DNA from: Burkholderia pseudomultivorans
Lineage (GTDB): Bacteria > Pseudomonadota > Gammaproteobacteria > Burkholderiales > Burkholderiaceae
Assembly: GCF_001718415.1 (NCBI RefSeq)
Contig: NZ_CP013378.1
Span: 186,001 to 250,000 of the forward strand
Direction of reading: 5' to 3'
Length of the DNA stretch: 64,000 nt
The notes under the pieces are model-generated. The model worked only from the letters and a program-made list of their open reading frames with translations, did no database searches and was not told the origin of the DNA. Below, piece by piece: positions 8,428 through 16,530 of the stretch. The first letter of the stretch is position 1. Every line of letters starts with the position of its first letter. A program made the translations under genes and the position numbers.

Positions 8428-9492
8428 TCAGGCACCGGCAACCCGGCGCAGTGCCGGTTGCCGGCTCGTCGCGCAAAGCGATTCGTAGGTTTCGACATAG
8501 CGCTGCGCCATCGCCTTCGAGCTGAAACGCGTCTCGAAACGGCCGCGAATCGCGTCGCGCGACAGGCTGTCGATCCGGTGCAGCGCGCCGACCGCACCCT
8601 GCACGTCCTCGACGATGAAGCCCGTCACGCCGTCCTCGATCACCTCCGGCACCGAGCCGCGGTTGAACGCGACGACCGGCGTGCCGCAGGCCATCGCCTC
8701 GATCATCACCAGGCCGAACGGCTCCGGCCAGTCGATCGGGAACAGCAGCGCCTTCGCCCCGGACAGGAATTCGGGCTTCTGCGCCTCGTTGATCTCGCCG
8801 ATGAATTCGACGTGCGCCTGGCCGAGCAGCGGCTCGATCACTTCCTTGAAGTAGTCGGCGTCGGCCTTGTCGACCTTCGCGGCGATCTTCAGCGGCAGCC
8901 CGCTTTGCGCGGCGATCCGGATCGCGGTATCGACGCGCTTTTCGGGGCAGATCCGGCCGAGGAACGCGAGATATTCGGGCTTCACGTCCTTGCGCGGCGT
9001 GAGCAGCGTGTCGGGCAGCCCGTGATAGACGGTGCCGGCCCACGCGGCCTGCGGCAGCGGCTTGCGCTGGTTGTTCGAGATCGACACGACCGGCGCGTCG
9101 GGGAACGCGTCGAACACCGGCTGCAGCTCGGGCAGGTCGAGGCGGCCGTGCAGCGTCGTCACGTACGGCACGTCGAGGCGCGACATCAGCGGGAACGGCA
9201 GGTAGTCGAGGTGGAAGTGCAGCACGTCGTACTCGTGGGCGACGCGCGCCACCTGTTCGATCAGGCGCATATGGGGCGCCATCGAATCGCGGATCGACGG
9301 GTCGAGGCGCAGCGCGCGCGGCCAGGCCGCCTCGAGGCGGGCCGAGGTGACCGAGTCGCCGCTGGCGAACAGCGTCACGTCGTGGCCGAGGTCGACGAGC
9401 GCCTCGGTGAGGTAGGACACGACGCGTTCGGTGCCGCCGTAGAGTTTCGGCGGGACGGCTTCGTAGAGCGGCGCGATCTGGGCAATGCGCAT
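8428..9492 (-). CDS. Glycosyltransferase family 4 protein
   Basis: GT-B-fold glycosyltransferase of the GT4 group, 354 residues. The N-terminal acceptor domain begins MRIAQIAPLYEAVPPKLYGGTERVV. The C-terminal donor domain has FLGRICPEKRVDTAI and PIDWPEPFGLVMIEAMACG. The latter holds the EX7E-type catalytic/donor-binding motif and is followed by GTPVVAFNRGSVPEVI. The start at 9492 has an AGGAGA ribosome site, while the longer upstream frame is Arg/Pro-rich noise. No polysaccharide operon surrounds it. The substrate is unknown; related stand-alone genes are often annotated as mannosyl- or glucosyl-transferases. Confidence 0.88.
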   Translation of the reverse strand: MRIAQIAPLYEAVPPKLYGGTERVVSYLTEALVDLGHDVTLFASGDSVTSARLEAAWPRALRLDPSIRDSMAPHMRLIEQVARVAHEYDVLHFHLDYLPFPLMSRLDVPYVTTLHGRLDLPELQPVFDAFPDAPVVSISNNQRKPLPQAAWAGTVYHGLPDTLLTPRKDVKPEYLAFLGRICPEKRVDTAIRIAAQSGLPLKIAAKVDKADADYFKEVIEPLLGQAHVEFIGEINEAQKPEFLSGAKALLFPIDWPEPFGLVMIEAMACGTPVVAFNRGSVPEVIEDGVTGFIVEDVQGAVGALHRIDSLSRDAIRGRFETRFSSKAMAQRYVETYESLCATSRQPALRRVAGA

Positions 9493-10149
9493 GGACGTTC
9501 TCCTGTGTGGATCGGCGTCGGCGCGTCGCGCCCGTTTCCGATCCGGAACCGGTTTGCGGAACCTGCCGGCGGCACCTTCTGCGGTGCGCGGCCGGCCCTC
9601 GAACAAGGTGTGCGGGGCGCCGGGCGGCAGGCTGCGGGGCGGGCCGGCACGGCTCGCGCCGCCGCCCATTGGAGTTCATTATCGGGATCAGCCTGCGGGG
9701 TTCGAGTGTTTTTTCAAACACTTAAGGCTTGTTACACGATGAAATACGCAAAAACCCCGAGAAATAGTGCGCATAAACACGCGTGGCGATAGTAATAAGA
9801 ATTGTTGCGCCAGCGTGAAAAAGCACTATAATTTTTACCGATTTATCGGCCGGCAGCCTTGCCGGGCGGCCTTCCCCGGCATGGCGGCGCATCCGGCGCC
9901 GAATTCGCCAGCCCATTTTCCTTTCCATTGCGCGCTGTCATCGACCTTGTCGGAAAAATTCCTACACGGTTTACAGACAAATCCTGCACGGCATACGCCA
10001 CTTCGCTGATACCGGCATAAATCCCGTTTGGCCAAAATTCGCCCTGTAAGACTTATAAAGATGCCGACGGCGCGCCGAGGGCGCGGCGATCGAGCAAACG
10101 TTTTCATAACATGAATGGCCAAGGCAGTGAATTTGCAAACGGGGGAATC
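9493..10149 (+). promoter_or_regulatory. Upstream region of flhDC
   Basis: These 657 bases hold no credible gene. From about 9710 the DNA is much more AT-rich than average. One good sigma-70-like promoter is visible: TTGCGC at 9805-9810, a 16-base spacer, and TATAAT at 9827-9832. A second candidate -10 (TATAAA, 10054-10059) lies closer to flhD with a poor -35. Either would give a long leader before flhD, which is usual for this master operon in other bacteria. The promoter calls come from motif matching only. Confidence 0.5.
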
Positions 10150-10470
10150 ATGAGCGCGACCAGCGAAATGCTCGGTGAGATCAAAGAGGTCAATCTGTCG
10201 TACCTGCTCCTCGCACAGCGCCTGCTGCGCGAAGACAAGGCGATGGGGATGTTCCGCATGGGCATCTCGCAGGAGCTCGCCGACGTATTGTCGAACCTCA
10301 CGCTCGCGCAGACCGTGAAGCTCGCCGCATCGAACCAGATGCTGTGCCGCTTCCGCTTCGACGATCACGCGCTGCTGTCGTCGCTCGCCGACAAAGGGCG
10401 CAGCGACGTCGTCACGCACGCGCACTCGGCCATCCTGATGGCCGGCCAGCCGGTCGAAAGCGTCCGCTGA
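10150..10470 (+). CDS. flhD: Flagellar master regulator FlhD
   Basis: One half of the FlhD4C2 activator that switches on early flagellar genes with sigma-70. The 106-residue product begins MSATSEMLGEIKEVNLSYLLLAQRLL, closely matching beta-proteobacterial FlhD. An upstream in-frame ATG at 10111 exists. The one at 10150 is preferred because GGGGGA precedes it and it gives the family length. A LAQTVKLAASNQMLCRFR segment contains the Cys that links the dimer in E. coli FlhD. flhC follows after 99 bases. Confidence 0.96.
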   Translation: MSATSEMLGEIKEVNLSYLLLAQRLLREDKAMGMFRMGISQELADVLSNLTLAQTVKLAASNQMLCRFRFDDHALLSSLADKGRSDVVTHAHSAILMAGQPVESVR

Positions 10471-10569
10471 TCCTTTTTCCGCCCTGCGTCTGTCCCGGCG
10501 CGCCGCGTCGGCGGGCGGCGCATGCGCGCGGCTATCCGAACGAACAACGACACGCGAACGGTTATCACC

Positions 10570-11124
10570 ATGGCAAGCAAAAGCGTCGTGATCGAGGTGA
10601 AGGAAATCACCCTCGCCATCGAACTGATCGAACTGGGCGCCCGGCTGCAATTGCTGGAGGCGGAGACGAGCCTGTCGCGGGATCGTCTGATCAAGCTGTA
10701 CAAGGAACTGAAGGGCGTCTCGCCGCCGAAGGGGATGCTGCCGTTCTCGACCGACTGGTTCATGACGTGGCAGCCGAACATCCACTCGTCGCTGTTCTAC
10801 AACATCTACCGGTTCATGCAGGACCACGGCCGCTGCGAGCCGATCCAGGCGATCGTGAAGGCCTACCGCCTCTATCTGGAACACGTGTCGCTGTCCGGCG
10901 ACGAGGCCGCGCTGAGCCTCACGCGCGCCTGGACGCTGGTGCGCTTCTTCGATTCGGGGATGCTGCAGATGACGCCGTGCACGCGTTGCGGCGGCCATTT
11001 CGTCGCGCATGCGCATGATCCGCATCAAGGTTTCGTCTGCGGCCTGTGCCAGCCGCCGTCGCGCGCGGGCAAGACCCGCAAGGCCGCCGCCGCCCGCGCG
11101 GAACTGGCCGCCGCTGCCGCCTGA
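10570..11124 (+). CDS. flhC: Flagellar master regulator FlhC
   Basis: DNA-binding partner of FlhD, 184 residues. Residues 1-60 form the helical part that contacts FlhD ([20 protein letters not shown]). The C-terminal zinc site has two Cys pairs, CTRCGGHF and CGLC, as in E. coli FlhC. The last about 20 residues are an Ala/Lys-rich tail. The ATG at 10570 is used because the 16 residues before it are not family-like. It is in one operon with flhD and upstream of the motA promoter. Confidence 0.96.
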   Translation: MASKSVVIEVKEITLAIELIELGARLQLLEAETSLSRDRLIKLYKELKGVSPPKGMLPFSTDWFMTWQPNIHSSLFYNIYRFMQDHGRCEPIQAIVKAYRLYLEHVSLSGDEAALSLTRAWTLVRFFDSGMLQMTPCTRCGGHFVAHAHDPHQGFVCGLCQPPSRAGKTRKAAAARAELAAAAA

Positions 11125-11229
11125 GCCCCGCCGGGCGGGGTTCGCGCCGAATCCGCGACGTCGCGGCCGGCGTCGCATACCGGCTGCGGATTGCTGGTAA
11201 ACACCGTCCGGACGCCGCCGCGCGAGCGC

Positions 11230-11256
11230 GAAAGTTTTCCTGCCGACTGCCGTAAA
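11230..11256 (+). promoter_or_regulatory. Sigma-28 (FliA) promoter for motAB-che
   Basis: GAAAGTTT (11230-11237), an 11-base spacer, then GCCGTAAA (11249-11256). The FliA consensus is TAAAGTTT-N11-GCCGATAA, so both boxes and the spacing match closely. It lies 46 bases before the motA start. This makes the stator and chemotaxis genes late-class genes under the sigma factor encoded at 30776. Confidence 0.85.
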
Positions 11257-11302
11257 CCACTTAACGGCGGCCTCCCCGCCGGTCATTCGTGAGGGACAGG
11301 CA

Positions 11303-12163
11303 GTGCTGATTATCGTAGGAACACTCGTGACGCTGTTGTCCGTCTTCGGCGGTTATGCGCTGGCAGGCGGGCATCTGGGCGCGCTGGTCCAGCCCCTCGA
11401 GATCCTGATGATCGCGGGCGCCGGCGTCGGCGCATTCATCCTCGGCAACGGCATCAAGACCATCAAGGCGACGCTGCGCGTGCTGCCGACGCTGTTCAAG
11501 GGCTCGAAATACACGAAGGACGTGTACATGGAGCTGATGGCGCTGCTGTACGTGCTGCTCGCGAAGGCGCGCAAGGAAGGCACGCTGACGCTCGAGGCCG
11601 ACATCGACGATCCGGACAAGAGCCCGATCTTCACGCAATACCCGAAGATCCTCGCCGACCGCCACATCGTCGAGTTCCTGACCGACTACCTGCGGCTGAT
11701 GGTCGGCGGCAACATGAACGCGTTCGAGATCGAGAGCCTGATGGACGAGGAGATCGAGACGCACCACGTGGAAGGCGAGGGCCCCGCGCACGCGCTGATG
11801 CGCGTCGGCGACGCGATGCCGGCGTTCGGCATCGTCGCGGCGGTGATGGGCGTGGTCCACACGATGGCGTCGGCCGACAAGCCGCCCGCGGTGCTCGGCG
11901 CGATGATCGCGCAGGCGCTGGTCGGCACCTTCCTCGGGATCCTGCTGTCGTACGGGCTGATCGGCCCGCTCGCGAGCCTCGCCGAGCAGCGCGTGGCCGA
12001 GTCGACCAAGATGTTCCAGTGCATCAAGGTGACGATCCTCGCGAGCCTGAACGGCTACGCGCCGGCGATCGCGGTCGAGTTCGGCCGCAAGGTGCTGTTC
12101 TCGACCGAGCGGCCGTCGTTCGCCGAGCTCGAAGAGCACGTGCGCCGCGTGAAGGCGAAGTGA
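11303..12163 (+). CDS. motA: Flagellar stator protein MotA
   Basis: Inner-membrane proton-channel subunit that pushes on FliG to turn the flagellum. The 286-residue product begins with a GTG codon (MLIIVGTLVTLLSV). It shows two N-terminal membrane helices, the cytoplasmic loop with YVLLAKARKEG (charged contact residues), and the two later helices around GDAMPAFGIVAAVMG and ILLSYGLIGPL with the conserved prolines. GAGGGACAGG serves as ribosome site. It is followed by motB after 13 bases. Confidence 0.97.
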   Translation: MLIIVGTLVTLLSVFGGYALAGGHLGALVQPLEILMIAGAGVGAFILGNGIKTIKATLRVLPTLFKGSKYTKDVYMELMALLYVLLAKARKEGTLTLEADIDDPDKSPIFTQYPKILADRHIVEFLTDYLRLMVGGNMNAFEIESLMDEEIETHHVEGEGPAHALMRVGDAMPAFGIVAAVMGVVHTMASADKPPAVLGAMIAQALVGTFLGILLSYGLIGPLASLAEQRVAESTKMFQCIKVTILASLNGYAPAIAVEFGRKVLFSTERPSFAELEEHVRRVKAK

Positions 12164-12176
12164 CGCGGAGCGGCCG

Positions 12177-13196
12177 ATGAGCAAGAGCAAGGATCGCGCG
12201 ATCGTCGTCAAGCGGGTGGCCCCGCAGAAGAAGGGCCATCATGGCGGCGCATGGAAACTCGCGTACGCGGATTTCATGACCGCGATGATGGCGTTCTTCC
12301 TGCTGATGTGGCTGCTGAGCGCGGTCACGCCGGTGCAGCTGAAGGGCATCGCCGAATACTTCAACACGCCGCTGAAGGCCGCGCTGTTCGGCAGCGGCGA
12401 CCGCAGCTCGCAGGACTCGAGCATCATCAACGGCGGCGGGCGCGACCTGTCGAGCGTCGACGCGGGCACGCTGCGCCGCACCGACGGCACGACGCCGCTC
12501 GCCGAGCGCGTCGCGAAGCCGGTCGACGAGGCCGCGCAGGCGCAGCTGCAGGGTGCGCTCGAACGGCGCGAGCAGGCGCGCCTGCACGACCTGCAGATCA
12601 AGCTGATGGCCGCGATCGAGGCGAACCCGACGCTGCGCCAGTTCAAGCAGCAGATCCGCATCGACTCGACGCTGCTCGGGCTGCGCATCGAGATCGTCGA
12701 TACGCAGAAGCGGCCGATGTTCGCGATGTCGAGCGATCGCGTCGAGCCGTACATGCGCGACATCCTGCGCGAGATCGGCAAGACGCTGAACGACGTGCCG
12801 AACCGCATCGTCGTCCAGGGCCACACCGACGCGGTGCCGTATGCGGGCGGCGAGGGCGGCTACAGCAACTGGGAGCTGTCGGCCGACCGCGCGAACGCGT
12901 CGCGCCGCGAGCTGATCGCGGGCGGCATGGACGAGGCGAAGGTGATGCGCGTGATCGGCCTCGCGTCGACGCAGAACCTGAACAAGGCCGACCCGCTCGA
13001 TCCGGAGAACCGCCGGATCAGCGTGATCGTGCTGAACCGCAAATCCGAAGAGGCGCTGATGCGCGACGACGCGACGACCACCACGCTGTCGGCCGACGCC
13101 GCGGGCTCGAAGCTGCTCGCGCAGCAGCTCGCCGGCCCGTCGCCGGCCGCGCGGCCGGCGCCGCCCGCGCTCGCCGCATCCGCGCCGAAACCCTGA
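12177..13196 (+). CDS. motB: Flagellar stator protein MotB
   Basis: Peptidoglycan-anchored stator subunit. It has a basic cytoplasmic N-terminus, then a single membrane helix with the proton-carrying Asp32 in YADFMTAMMAFF. The plug/linker spans about 50-190. An OmpA-like peptidoglycan-binding domain (about 190-290) contains IVVQGHTDAVPY and ELSADRANASRREL. The 339-residue length is usual; the last about 40 residues are an Ala/Pro-rich tail. It sits directly after motA. Confidence 0.97.
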   Translation: MSKSKDRAIVVKRVAPQKKGHHGGAWKLAYADFMTAMMAFFLLMWLLSAVTPVQLKGIAEYFNTPLKAALFGSGDRSSQDSSIINGGGRDLSSVDAGTLRRTDGTTPLAERVAKPVDEAAQAQLQGALERREQARLHDLQIKLMAAIEANPTLRQFKQQIRIDSTLLGLRIEIVDTQKRPMFAMSSDRVEPYMRDILREIGKTLNDVPNRIVVQGHTDAVPYAGGEGGYSNWELSADRANASRRELIAGGMDEAKVMRVIGLASTQNLNKADPLDPENRRISVIVLNRKSEEALMRDDATTTTLSADAAGSKLLAQQLAGPSPAARPAPPALAASAPKP

Positions 13197-13302
13197 CGTT
13201 GACCCGATTCGAGACTCCGATGAAACGACTTTCACGCGCACTTCGTCCGTTGCCGACCGACAGGGCGGCCAGCCTTTCCGCGGCAGCCCGGCGGAGGTTC
13301 GC

Positions 13303-13680
13303 ATGATCCGGACCATTCTCGCGATCGACGACTCCGCGACCATGCGCGCGCTGCTGCAGGCGACGCTCGCGCAGGCCGGCTACGACGTGACGGTGGCACC
13401 CGACGGCGAGGCCGGCTTCGACCTCGCCGCCACGGTGCCGTACGACCTCGTGCTGACCGACCAGAACATGCCGCGCAAGAGCGGGCTCGAGGTGATCGCC
13501 GCGCTGCGCCGGCTGAGCGCCTACGCGGACACGCCGATCCTCGTGCTGACGACCGAGGGCAGCGACGCCTTCAAGGCCGCCGCACGCGACGCGGGCGCGA
13601 CCGGCTGGATCGAGAAGCCGATCGACCCGACCGTGCTGGTCGAGCTGGTCGCGACGCTGTCCGAGCCGGCCGCCACCTGA
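13303..13680 (+). CDS. CheY-like response regulator (first)
   Basis: Single receiver domain, 125 residues. The acidic pocket is Asp9/Asp10, the phospho-acceptor Asp53 lies in LTDQNMPRKSG, then Thr83/84 and Lys105 in WIEKPID. It sits between motB and cheA, the place where Burkholderia encode a short CheY-like protein besides the CheY next to cheZ. It differs from the second copy around the switch surface (NMPRKSG, no Trp after Asp). It may be a phosphate sink or act on CheA rather than on FliM; this is inference. Confidence 0.9.
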   Translation: MIRTILAIDDSATMRALLQATLAQAGYDVTVAPDGEAGFDLAATVPYDLVLTDQNMPRKSGLEVIAALRRLSAYADTPILVLTTEGSDAFKAAARDAGATGWIEKPIDPTVLVELVATLSEPAAT

Positions 13681-13713
13681 CATGAACGCGATGCATCCAA
13701 CCGGTAACCGGGC

Positions 13714-15930
13714 ATGACTCTCGACATCACTCAGTTCTACCAGACATTCTTCGACGAAGCGGACGAGCTGCTCGCGCAGATGGAGCAGCTGCTGCTGAAC
13801 CTCGACGTCGGCGCGCCCGACCCGGAGGATCTGGCCGCGATCTTCCGCGCCGCGCATTCGATCAAGGGCGGCGCGGCGACGTTCGGCTTCACCGCGCTCA
13901 CCGAGACGACGCACATCCTCGAATCGCTGCTCGACCGCGCGCGCAACCACGAGCTGACGCTGACGAAGGAGATGGTCGACGCGTTCCTCGAGACCAAGGA
14001 CGTGCTGTCCGACCAGCTGGTCGACTATCGCGCGAGCGCGGAGCCCGACGCGGCCGCCGCCGCGGCGATCTGCGCGAAGCTCGAGCGGCTGAAGGCCGAG
14101 AGCGGCGAGGGCGCGCCGGCAGAACCGGCCGCCCCCGCTGCCCCCGTGGAAGCGGCGGCGCCGGCGCCCGCCGCGCCTGCCGCCGGCGCGCGCGTGCCCG
14201 ATCACGTCGTCGAGCAGGCCGTCGCGGCCGCGCATCCGGTCGCCGGCGGCGCGCCGTCCGCCGCGGCCGGCGACGACGGCCCGCACCTCAAGATCACGCT
14301 GTCGGGCGTCGACGCGAAGGACCAGGCGCTGCTCGCCGAGGAACTCGGCAATCTCGGCCGCATCGTCGGCCGCGAGACGGCGGGCGCCGATCTCACGCTG
14401 TGGCTCGAATCGGACGTGCCGTCCGACGACATCGTCGCGGTGTGCTGCTTCGTGATCGACGAAAGCCAGATCCGCATCGCGCGCGGCACGGCGCCGGCCG
14501 CGCAGCCGGCCGCCGCGCCAGCGGCAGCGACCCCGGCGGTCGCGGAAGCGGCCCCGGCCGCGCCCACACCGGCCGCCGCCGCACCGCAACCGGCCGCGAC
14601 GCCCGCGCCGGCTGCCGCCGCATCGCAGCCCGCGCCGCACGCCGAGCCCGAAGCGCCGGCCGCGCCGCCGCACGCGCACCACGACGACAAGCGCGCGCGC
14701 CCGGCCGCCGCGGCCGCGTCGGGCGGCGAAGGCAGCTCGATCCGCGTCGGCGTCGAGAAGGTCGATCAGCTGATCAACCTCGTCGGCGAACTGGTGATCA
14801 CGCAGGCGATGCTCGCGGAGACCGCGAGCGCGTTCGATCCGGCGCTGCACGACCGCCTGTTCAACGGGATGGCGCAACTCGAGCGCAACGCGCGCGACCT
14901 GCAGGAAGCGGTGATGTCGATCCGCATGATGCCGATGGACTACGTGTTCAGCCGCTTCCCGCGCCTGGTGCGCGACCTGGCCGGCAAGCTCGGCAAGCAG
15001 GTCGAGCTGGTCACGTTCGGCCAGGCGACCGAACTCGACAAGAGCCTGATCGAGCGGATCATCGATCCGCTCACGCACCTCGTGCGCAACAGTCTCGACC
15101 ACGGCATCGAGACGGTCGACAAGCGCGTCGCCGCCGGCAAGGATGCGGTCGGCCAGCTGGTGCTGTCGGCCGCGCATCACGGCGGCAACATCGTGATCGA
15201 GGTCAGCGACGACGGCGCGGGCCTGAATCGCGAGCGGATCCTCGCGAAGGCCGCGAAGCAGGGCATGCAGATTCCCGAGAACATCAGCGACGACGAAGTC
15301 TGGCAGCTGATCTTCGCGCCGGGCTTCTCGACCGCCGAGACGGTGACCGACGTGTCGGGCCGCGGCGTCGGGATGGATGTCGTGAAGCGCAACATCCAGT
15401 CGATGGGCGGCCATGTCGAGATCTCCTCGCAGGCCGGCCGCGGCACGACCACGCGGATCGTGCTGCCGCTCACGCTGGCGATCCTCGACGGGATGTCGGT
15501 GAAGGTCGGCGGCGAGATCTTCATCCTGCCGCTGAACTTCGTGATGGAGTCGCTGCAGCCGTCGAACGACGACATCTACACGGTCGGCAACGGCGAGCGC
15601 GTGGTGCGCGTGCGCGGCGAATACCTGCCGCTCGTCGCGCTGCACGAAGTGTTCTCGGTCGAGGACGCGCGCACCGACCCGACGCAGGGGATCGTCACGA
15701 TCATGGAAACCGAGGGGCGCCGCTTCGCGATGCTGATCGACGAGCTGGTCGGCCAGCAGCAGGTGGTCGTGAAGAACCTCGAAACCAACTACCGCAAGGT
15801 GCACGGCATCTCGGCGGCGACCATCCTCGGCGACGGCAGCGTCGCGCTGATCGTCGACGTCGCGGCGCTGAACCGCGAAACCCGTGCGACGCACGGCGCC
15901 CGAGCGGGCGCCGAGCTCGCGATGTTCTGA
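13714..15930 (+). CDS. cheA: Chemotaxis histidine kinase CheA
   Basis: Sensor kinase of the chemosensory array, 738 residues. It has the P1 phosphotransfer domain with His48 in AAHSIKGGAATFGF. A very Ala/Pro-rich region follows (about 130-340), holding a P2-like segment at about 190-255. P3 dimerisation begins at SIRVGVEKVDQLINLVGEL. The P4 ATPase has the N box LTHLVRNSLDHGIE, G1 SDDGAGLNRERI and G2 GRGVGMDVVKRNI. The P5 CheW-like domain runs to the end. Phosphate goes to the CheY proteins and CheB of this cluster. cheW follows 30 bases later. Confidence 0.98.
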   Translation: MTLDITQFYQTFFDEADELLAQMEQLLLNLDVGAPDPEDLAAIFRAAHSIKGGAATFGFTALTETTHILESLLDRARNHELTLTKEMVDAFLETKDVLSDQLVDYRASAEPDAAAAAAICAKLERLKAESGEGAPAEPAAPAAPVEAAAPAPAAPAAGARVPDHVVEQAVAAAHPVAGGAPSAAAGDDGPHLKITLSGVDAKDQALLAEELGNLGRIVGRETAGADLTLWLESDVPSDDIVAVCCFVIDESQIRIARGTAPAAQPAAAPAAATPAVAEAAPAAPTPAAAAPQPAATPAPAAAASQPAPHAEPEAPAAPPHAHHDDKRARPAAAAASGGEGSSIRVGVEKVDQLINLVGELVITQAMLAETASAFDPALHDRLFNGMAQLERNARDLQEAVMSIRMMPMDYVFSRFPRLVRDLAGKLGKQVELVTFGQATELDKSLIERIIDPLTHLVRNSLDHGIETVDKRVAAGKDAVGQLVLSAAHHGGNIVIEVSDDGAGLNRERILAKAAKQGMQIPENISDDEVWQLIFAPGFSTAETVTDVSGRGVGMDVVKRNIQSMGGHVEISSQAGRGTTTRIVLPLTLAILDGMSVKVGGEIFILPLNFVMESLQPSNDDIYTVGNGERVVRVRGEYLPLVALHEVFSVEDARTDPTQGIVTIMETEGRRFAMLIDELVGQQQVVVKNLETNYRKVHGISAATILGDGSVALIVDVAALNRETRATHGARAGAELAMF

Positions 15931-15960
15931 CTCTCGCCATTCAACCGATTGGGGGCAAAC

Positions 15961-16503
15961 GTGTCTGCTGAAGTCCAAATGATCAATCCGGCCGCGGCGA
16001 GCGCGGCCAATGCGACGACCGGCCGCCGCGACGCGGAGCAGGGCGACGCGACGGGCCAGGAATTCCTCGTGTTCACGCTCGGCGACGAGGAATACGGGAT
16101 CGACATCCTGAAGGTGCAGGAAATCCGCGGCTACGACAGCGTGACGCGCATCGCGAACGCGCCGGAATTCATCAAGGGCGTGATCAACCTGCGCGGCATC
16201 ATCGTGCCGATCGTCGACATGCGCATCAAGTTCCACCTCGGCCGCGTCGAGTACGACCACCAGACCGTCGTGATCATCCTGAACGTCGCGCACCGCGTGG
16301 TCGGGATGGTGGTCGACGGCGTGTCGGACGTGCTGACGCTGCAGACCGACCAGATCATGCCGGCGCCGGAATTCGGCGCGACGCTGACGACCGAGTACCT
16401 GACGGGGCTCGGCACGGTCGACGGCCGGATGCTGATCCTGATGGACATCGAGAAGCTGATGTCGAGCCGCGAAATGGCGCTGATCGAGACGCTCGGCGCG
16501 TAA
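15961..16503 (+). CDS. cheW: Chemotaxis adaptor CheW
   Basis: SH3-like adaptor that couples receptors to CheA. The body (about residues 35-175) has [25 protein letters not shown] and [15 protein letters not shown], which are CheW hallmarks. The start chosen is the GTG at 15961 with GGGGG six bases upstream, giving 180 residues. An ATG at 15979 is the alternative. The N-terminal about 30 residues are Ala-rich and probably disordered. Confidence 0.96.
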   Translation: MSAEVQMINPAAASAANATTGRRDAEQGDATGQEFLVFTLGDEEYGIDILKVQEIRGYDSVTRIANAPEFIKGVINLRGIIVPIVDMRIKFHLGRVEYDHQTVVIILNVAHRVVGMVVDGVSDVLTLQTDQIMPAPEFGATLTTEYLTGLGTVDGRMLILMDIEKLMSSREMALIETLGA

Positions 16504-16530
16504 GCGCCGGCCATTCCGGGAGAATCTGCG

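Noticed and set aside
13303..13680. First CheY-like gene as a duplicated cheY
   Set aside because: Its sequence around the phospho-site and switch face differs clearly from the cheY next to cheZ, so it is a separate paralogue, not a recent duplication.
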